A DNA stretch of 64,000 nt, from contig NW_006500327.1 in assembly GCF_000471905.2 (NCBI RefSeq), positions 1,487,327 through 1,551,326 of the forward strand. The letters run 5' to 3'. Below, piece after piece: positions 61,601 to 64,000 of this stretch. The notes under the pieces were generated by a model that searched no databases, was not told the DNA's origin, and worked only from the letters and a program-made list of their open reading frames with translations. A program made the position numbers and the translations under genes. The number at the start of each line of letters is the position of its first letter. Within the stretch, counting starts at the first letter, position 1. Source of the DNA: Amborella trichopoda (lineage: Eukaryota; Streptophyta; Magnoliopsida; Amborellales; Amborellaceae).

Positions 61601-64000
61601 GTCTGTTCCGTTTACTTAAAAACAGTGTTTTATCTACTGCACATACTTGAAAAAGATATACTATTTTTCCCTCACTCATGAATGACCCATCAATTAATAC
61701 AGTATGGGAGTGTCCACACTGGTCACTGATCTCTTCCCGACCACTGACACCCAACTTTAGGTTCCAGCTCCAGAGCAGCCTACCCATTCTTAGACTCCTG
61801 AGCTTTACCACTTTTACTCTAGACCAACTCTTTTGTGAACTGGTATGGTTGGACTGCACTTAGATGGTCTGGTTAAGTCCTCAATTCTGAGTAGTCATAG
61901 CTCCCCTTGAACTGGTTGGTTGAGCTATCCAACCAGCCGGTTACCAGATCACCCAAAACCAGCTGCTAGTTTGGAGCTGGTTTTCTCAATATCCAGGGAT
62001 GCTTATATTTAAATTTTCGAATCAGTTTAGTGAAAGGGCGTGCAGTCGAACCCTACATTAATCCATATGACCTGTAATTAGTTGACTTAGTGATGCAAAT
62101 AAAATGGGGGTTTAATTTTTATTTTATTTTTTTAATAGAAATTGTCCTAGGATAAGTCAAGTTAATTTGGGAGGAGGGAAGATTTCGTGCGTGATGTATT
62201 ATTGGTGAATGGGAAAGATTTTATGCGTGATGTATTATTGGTGAATGTGGTTTTTTAGTTTCTAAACAATTTGGTTAGTTTAGGAATGTAAATAGGATAA
62301 GGTTAAATCTAAAGGAAGTTTTATCTTTTCAACAATAGGCATGCTTTCAGGTTTGGGATAAAACGTGGAGTATTTATCTTTTTGGTACGTGATGGTTAAA
62401 AGAGAAGATAGGGATGATCGAGGAAATAGGTTAAGGGAGATAAAATAAGAAAGAAAGTCAGTCATTTATCTTCTTCGTTTTTTAGTCTATTTAAAGGGAG
62501 ATTTCCCTTCATTGTAAAGTGGTGAATGAGTTAATAAAATCTGGTTGATTATTTTGGGATGGATTCCCTCGCAGACCTTTGAGAGAGGGTATATTCTCTC
62601 AACCTTTTTTTTTTATTTTCTGGTTTTATTTTCTCCCTGCATCACTTAGTTATACCCATGGAGCTATGCGATAGCTTTAAGATATTTGGGATTTTCATGA
62701 TGGGATGTAAAATAGCATACATCCACACTTTCAGTTGTGACCAGTTTGTCAATATCTAGAACTGCTCATAATTTTAAAATTTTGAATCTATGCAATGATG
62801 AGACATAGCATTCAATTCCACGTTGATTCATATTACATTATGTTTTGGTCAAGTGATTAGGATATTTAGGATTCTTACACGAAGGGATATTAAACTACAT
62901 ACATTCTCACATCTAAGAGCACATCTTGGGGATTTATGGCAGATGTTACTTATAAAGTTGAGTAAGATGCCACAGGATTCAAAATAATTATATACCCCAT
63001 TTTGTGATGAACTCCTTTTTTCTTTGCCATTTGTATGTTTCTCCCTCATTTTGAATAAAGCCAAAAGATATTCTACTCCTGTTGGCATAGAATTTTCACT
63101 TACTCCCTCAGGTAAAATCCCACCTAGAATTAATTTTAGATCAAATTTTGGGGATGTAACGTCTTCAATCCATAGATTAGCTCAATAACAAAGAAAATTT
63201 CCTAATTGTACCCTCTATGCACTTGAAAAAAAGTAATTCTCGAGATTGAATAGAGAATCAATTTTCAGATGGTGAGATCTAACTTTTGGAAAACTCAATT
63301 TTCAATTTATTTTTTTTGAGAATAATCTCTTAGTAATTCTTAAGTGGTTTCCAAAATTTCAGATCAAAAAAATCCTCCCAAGTAGGCCTTTTGACCAAAG
63401 GAGTAGAAGTAAACTATGCTATATTGAGGGAGTATACAATATATGTTCCCTTGAATAAAAAAGAGAGGGAGCATACAGTATATGTTCCCTCGAATAGAAA
63501 AGAGAGGGAGCATACAGTATATGTTCCCTTGAATAGAAAAGAGTAAAATAGTCATTTTCCTAGCCATCCTTGATTTGTATTTGATTATAACAAAAAAGTT
63601 AAGATCGATGGTAAATTAGATAGGATAATCATTTTTCAACCGGTAATACAAATTGACAGTTCAACAAAAGAATTGTGATAAAAAAATCATTTCAAGTCTC
63701 AATCATCACAGATCATCATCTTACAGGCATGTGTCATAAGATTTCAAGATGGAGCTTTTAGATGATGTGGGTAGTTTTAAAACCCTACATGTAAAATCTC
63801 AAGATATTTATGTGTTGTGCATGTGTGTGTGTGTGAGAGAGAGAGATTCCTGACAAAGGGTAATGTTCTCTACTGGAAATTTCAGATTTCACTGATAAAG
63901 AGGGGACACTGCTCATTGAAGCTAGGGCTACCCCAGTTGGACTTGGACCATGTCGTCTTCGTGTTGAGACCGCAACCATGGCCCTACTAGCCACTCTCAT
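37403..64000 (+). CDS. rsmE: Organellar RsmE-type 16S rRNA (uracil-N3)-methyltransferase, eight exons seen, 3' end outside window
   Basis: Exons: 37403-37558, 38591-38664, 39498-39640, 39796-39842, 39939-40047, 40170-40231, 40691-40805, 63886-64000; all introns are GT-AG and phases agree. The enzyme uses S-adenosylmethionine to methylate N3 of U1498 (E. coli numbering) of small-subunit rRNA. Residues 1 to about 45 (MKTLVSERFLVKLF, then Ser/Arg-rich) look like an organelle transit peptide. About 53-88 (GDEFWHMTKVLRLNVNDR, IELFNGKG) match the N-terminal PUA-like domain. From about 119 the SPOUT methyltransferase follows: AGFGTLKGGRADWLIEKCTE, LGASSVTPLLTERS, QRLHEM, IIGPEGDF (230-237) and VGLGPCRLRVETA (253-265). 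An upstream in-frame ATG at 37346 would add 19 residues; 37403 gives the more typical leader. 273 residues are visible, close to the whole bacterial length, so only a short tail should be missing. Confidence 0.9.
37593..37635. repeat. (CT)21 microsatellite in RsmE-type gene intron 1
   Basis: A pure CT run 35 bp after the first splice donor. Intron 1 (37559-38590), intron 2 (38665-39497), the short introns 3-5 and intron 6 (40232-40690) contain no other recognisable element. Confidence 0.95.
41626..43797. mobile_element. Long-TIR element, 2.2 kb, carrying a LINE piece
   Basis: The ends CCATAGTTGTTGGGATCGGG and CCCAGCAACTATGG are inverted repeats. Subterminal arms at about 42165-42620 and 43450-43797 also pair over hundreds of bases; for example AACTATACTTTTAATATA and TTGCATTGCTTGCTAG pair with their reverse complements at 43570-43625. 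An 80-bp tandem repeat (42213-42370) and a 66-bp one (43003-43137) lie inside. The centre holds foreign-looking DNA with a LINE fragment. No transposase is seen. A shorter relative lies at 10108-10512. The superfamily is unknown; long arms with captured sequence would suit a Mutator-like carrier. Confidence 0.6.
43130..43345 (-). mobile_element. L1-type LINE fragment inside the long-TIR element
   Basis: The - strand encodes DERITVIKATLFNIRIFQML, then PISVSSRLEKFMHNFLWGGE and ANKHKFHLIAWDKVCKPKYL, without a stop. This is the well-conserved segment between RT and the zinc knuckle of plant L1 LINEs. Both ends are lost. Confidence 0.85.
44280..45060. repeat. Degenerate tandem array based on a TTTAAGGTCATGCAG motif
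   Basis: Units of roughly 35-50 bp carry TTTAAGGTCAT(A/G)CAGCTGGAC, GTGCACTATGGTTT and TTTAGGGTCGTGCAGT variants. Higher-order repeats are visible, such as GGACGTGCACTATGGTTT near 44338, 44755 and 44922. Open frames here come from the periodicity. Confidence 0.75.
45632..45935. repeat. Tandem repeat of about 66 bp with one inverted unit
   Basis: Units read GTGAGAGATATTGGGTCATT, TAAAGGTTAATAA and AAACAAAGTTCTTATTA. Units at about 45632, 45691, 45748 and 45805 are direct. The stretch near 45860 (CCAATATCTCTCAC) is the same motif inverted, followed by another direct unit. A (GAAAAA)n run follows at 45970-46022. Confidence 0.8.
46610..46972. mobile_element. MULE-type MITE
   Basis: Left part GGGGTGTGCCTCCAAATTTT, centre AAATGGATAATCCAGATATT and CACTTGAAATCATTTTTTT, right end ATGTCTTATACAAACTTTTG. 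The left terminal bases are worn. Confidence 0.65.
46983..47275. mobile_element. MULE-type MITE with internal 36-bp triplication, right-truncated
   Basis: It starts TTATACAAGGTGTCAACCTT. At 47020-47125 the unit CCTCAACTTGATCATCTCGA CTTTGACATTGCAAAA is repeated about three times. The family centre (GTGTATCGTGTAGCGCATTA, TTATAGATCTACTTGATT) follows. The right terminus is missing. Confidence 0.7.
47511..47860. mobile_element. MULE-type MITE
   Basis: The left end GGGTGTGGTTTAAACAATTA (with a short internal deletion) and the right end AAGGTTGCAAACTTATATGAAC are inverted repeats around the usual family centre (AAGTAGATCTATAAACATAT, GTTGCAAGATGCACTATTTT). Confidence 0.75.
47982..49407 (+). mobile_element. 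Gutted Copia-type LTR retrotransposon
   Basis: The LTRs are about 47982-48433 and 48665-49407. They share TTAAGATTAGGTAA, AAGTCCAACTAGA, CCCCATTTG(G/A)(G/A)GTCAC and TATTATGCTC blocks and a TTGGGGTTCC/TTGGAGTTCC end block. The left LTR lacks about 300 bp present in the right one. The left LTR is followed by TGGTATTAGAATAC, a worn initiator-Met tRNA primer site. The 230-bp interior still encodes a gag start (FEVEKYDGRHNFSVKMTKGF, 48520-48582) and then stops. AAGGTGGACA precedes the right LTR as a polypurine tract remnant. Confidence 0.75.
49641..49862. mobile_element. MULE-type MITE, right-truncated
   Basis: The left end GGTCTGGTTTGTATAAGG with GTTGCAACAATAAACAATC is intact. The sequence is lost after AAAAATGGACGGTCTAGAT. 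Confidence 0.7.
50003..50140 (-). mobile_element. SINE 3' fragment
   Basis: Reverse-complemented it reads CGGGTAAAGGGCTCAGTTGT, then ACGCAAAATTTTGTTAAAAC, TTATGTAGCAGACCCCAATT and an ATGATGATG end. It aligns with the duplicated SINE tail at 13630-14034 and extends further 5'. Confidence 0.65.
50404..51091. mobile_element. 688-bp long-TIR MITE with 9-bp target duplication
   Basis: The arms 50404-50600 and about 50905-51091 are inverted copies (GGGAAAATTACATAAATATC versus the complement of GGATATTTACGCAATTTTT). TTTTAGTTA flanks the element on both sides (50395-50403 and 51092-51100). A 34-bp direct repeat (50658-50726, TTCTCTAAAACTAGTCAAAT) lies within. Long arms with a 9-bp duplication point to a Mutator-type origin. 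Confidence 0.7.
51157..52087. mobile_element. hAT-like non-autonomous element, host of a nested MITE
   Basis: The outer ends GTTCGCAAAATCGAATCCGA and the complement of the stretch near 52060-52087 (GTTAGAAAAACCAGGTGATC) are loosely inverted, with CCGGTTAAC/AACCGG-type words next to both. No transposase. The MITE 51346-51736 is inserted in its left half. A second, left-truncated copy of the right half lies in the duplication at 57591-59456. Confidence 0.45.
51346..51736. mobile_element. MULE-type MITE, best-preserved copy, with 11-bp target duplication
   Basis: 391 bp from GTGCGGTTTGTATAGAGCC to GGCTCTATATAAACTTTTCCC. The inner arms GAGGCTCTAAACAATCAAAT and TAATTTGATTGTTTAGAACC pair. The same 11 bases, TATAAAGAATG, lie directly on both sides (51335-51345 and 51737-51747). 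Target duplications of 9-11 bp are the mark of Mutator-like transposases, which is why I class the whole family this way. No protein is encoded. Confidence 0.85.
51590..53450 (+). repeat. Direct long duplication, copy 1 (partner 57591-59456)
   Basis: About 1.86 kb is repeated 6.0 kb downstream in the same orientation. The match begins in the middle of the MITE at 51346-51736 and ends at ACGTCA (53445-53450). Inside is a 266-bp tandem pair starting at 52502 and 52768 (ACACTTTTTAGATCTCATAT, later GCCCAAGCCAGTCCCGGCCC). The CCCGGCCC-rich portion shows no protein similarity. Confidence 0.9.
53855..54353 (+). pseudogene. MRPL12: Broken copy of the mitochondrial ribosomal protein bL12m gene
   Basis: Translation from 53855 gives MILIRRPYLCIKTLFRLRSS as a mitochondrial-type leader, then an in-frame TGA stop at 53933. 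After it come SEKLERIAEELLNLTKIERY, a linker, TEKTAFEMKLEKFDAAAKIK and IIKEVRTFTDLGLKEA. A frameshift at about 54236-54243 (extra bases after GAGGCC) follows. The next frame then reads DLVEKAPVVLKKGLTKEEAG and IVDKLKELGATVVLE up to TGA at 54351. This is the full order of plant mitochondrial L7/L12: N-terminal dimerisation helix, hinge and C-terminal factor-binding domain. It has no introns and two disabling changes. Whether it is a retrocopy or a decayed gene is open: a poly-A tail is not obvious. It lies inside intron 7 of the RsmE-type gene on the same strand. Confidence 0.88.
56250..56790 (+). mobile_element. L1-type LINE endonuclease fragment
   Basis: The frame 56295-56510 encodes FTWSNHTASPSISRIDRFFI followed by SLPKSISDHTLFY, the conserved end of the L1 endonuclease domain (F-W-S..., RIDR, P.SDH). 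Degraded linker sequence follows to about 56790. No RT remains. Confidence 0.8.
56791..56945 (+). mobile_element. RTE-clade LINE 3' fragment
   Basis: One frame gives KLKGKFYKTTM, LALLYGTE; a shifted frame gives KKQHTHRMSVVGIRMLRWMR GKTRRDRI. These match the conserved C-terminal block of plant RTE LINEs. It directly abuts the L1 fragment on the same strand. Confidence 0.8.
56946..57067. repeat. Short repeats of an ATTACGTACGGACCTTAAAT motif
   Basis: Three variants, near 56950, 56990 and 57040, are separated by AAGTTAATTAA-like and ATTACGTACATAATT palindromic spacers. The array immediately precedes the palindrome-filled TIR element. Confidence 0.7.
57068..57594. mobile_element. TIR element packed with GGTCCGAGGATGGCATCCTCGGACC-like palindromes
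   Basis: The outer arms are about 46 bp and inverted: left AAAATACGACTTGCTCCC with ATACCCGAAATTTACAATC, right the complement of GATTATAATTTTCGAGTATA. Between them, about seven copies of a 25-bp palindrome alternate with AACTTAAGTTTTG and T- or A-runs. The palindrome core is GGTCCGAGGATGCCATCC; copies lie near 57155, 57212, 57270, 57318, 57371, 57421 and 57483. Each could fold into a hairpin. There is no transposase and no similar copy elsewhere in the window. Confidence 0.75.
57591..59456 (+). repeat. Direct long duplication, copy 2 (partner 51590-53450)
   Basis: Starts within the MITE sequence (TTTTCTCAACTCCATGTATC), keeps the MITE right end and the flanking TATAAAGAATG, and continues to ATCAACGTCA. 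The internal tandem pair starts at 58521 and 58775; the first unit has lost 12-13 bp. The copy is broken by the N gap. Its left edge coincides with the right edge of the palindromic TIR element. Confidence 0.9.
58247..58442. other. Assembly gap, 196 N
   Basis: Unknown bases. The matching part of copy 1 (52281-52425) is 145 bp, which predicts most of what is missing. Translated frames across the gap are meaningless. Confidence 0.99.
60866..61195. repeat. Degenerate tandem repeat, about 115 bp x 3
   Basis: Units share (C/A)TAATATTA(C/G)(C/T)TTCTGA(T/C)A, GAT(C/T)GC and GCTTTATAT-TGCTTAGCA words at about 60866, 60965 and 61080. No protein similarity. Confidence 0.65.
62091..62644 (+). mobile_element. 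Solo LTR, 554 bp, with perfect 5-bp target duplication
   Basis: It begins TGATGCAAAT and ends CCCTGCATCA, so the termini are a 7-bp inverted repeat (TGATGCA/TGCATCA) with TG...CA ends. CTTAG lies directly on both sides (62086-62090 and 62645-62649). A TATA-like CTATTTAAAGG at about 62488 and an AATAAA at 62533 mark U3/R/U5. A 34-bp tandem duplication (GTGCGTGATGTATTATTGGT) lies in U3 at about 62187-62255. No internal region remains, as expected after LTR-LTR recombination. The orientation is set by the TATA box. Confidence 0.88.
63420..63545. repeat. 39-bp tandem repeat x 3
   Basis: Units with GAGGGAGCATACAGTATATG, TTCCCTTGAATAGAAAAGA follow one another; the first unit is the most diverged. 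It ends about 340 bp before the final visible exon of the RsmE-type gene. Confidence 0.88.

Larger units (their letters stand above)
40806..63885 (+). other. Giant intron 7 of the RsmE-type gene (23,080 bp)
   Basis: The donor GTTAGA follows GAA GGA G; the acceptor is AAATTTCAG before AT TTC ACT. Joined, the split codon reads GAT (Asp) and restores the GPEGDFT motif. Retention would read GPEGG and stop at once (TAG at 40808). The other introns are 96-1,032 bp. Parts without a listed feature (40806-41625, 43798-44279, 46030-46609, 49863-50002, 54354-56249, 59457-60865, 61196-62090, 62645-63419, 63546-63885) are AT-rich, and I see no gene, RNA or classifiable repeat in them. The intron contains a 196-base assembly gap, so its exact length is approximate. 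Confidence 0.85.

Noticed and set aside
1..64000. CRISPR arrays, bacterial operons, rRNA or tRNA genes
   Set aside because: The tandem repeats have no regular unique spacers, the genes are intron-bearing plant genes, and I saw no rRNA or cloverleaf-type sequence by eye. A tRNA search program could still find a short gene I missed.

Overview
The window is nuclear DNA from a flowering plant. The evidence is AT-rich intergenic DNA, GT-AG introns of very different sizes, plant-type LINEs (L1 and RTE clades), Copia-type LTR elements with initiator-Met tRNA primer sites, SINE tails ending in ATG repeats, and many TIR elements. Gene density is low and transposon load is high, as in a large genome. 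The species cannot be named from this sequence. There is no operon, CRISPR array, tRNA or rRNA gene that I can support.

I can support three protein-coding loci and one gene relic. (1) A tiny two-exon gene on the + strand encodes a 53-residue single-pass membrane protein. Its exons, 3367-3419 and 17122-17230, are 13.7 kb apart and join in frame. (2) A single-exon gene on the - strand (25715-27076) encodes a 453-residue membrane protein of the family usually called PHLOEM PROTEIN 2-LIKE A10. (3) An organellar RsmE-type 16S rRNA (uracil-N3)-methyltransferase gene on the + strand starts at 37403. Seven exons lie within 3.4 kb; the eighth is at 63886-64000 and runs off the window. The last visible intron is 23,080 bp and splits one codon of the cofactor-binding motif. 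(4) A broken, intronless copy of the mitochondrial ribosomal protein bL12m gene (53855-54353) lies inside that intron.

Layout: 1-3.2 kb holds a disrupted RTE LINE, an inverted pair of a TIR element and two MULE-type MITEs. 3.37-17.23 kb is the small gene, its intron filled with an LTR-like block, a 47-bp minisatellite, MITEs and a duplicated SINE tail. 17.3-25.7 kb is intergenic and dominated by a decayed L1 LINE. 25.7-27.1 kb is the PP2-A10-like gene. 27.7-37.3 kb is intergenic with MITEs, a very compact LTR retrotransposon (TRIM) and a probable solo LTR. 37.4-64 kb is the RsmE gene. Its giant intron holds a 2.2-kb long-TIR element carrying a LINE piece, minisatellites, a gutted Copia element, a nested hAT/MULE pair, a 1.9-kb direct duplication (one copy containing a 196-base N gap), a TIR element filled with palindromes, and a solo LTR with a perfect target duplication.

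The three genes have unrelated roles: organelle rRNA modification and two membrane proteins of uncertain function. The main theme is how transposons have stretched two compact genes over most of the window.
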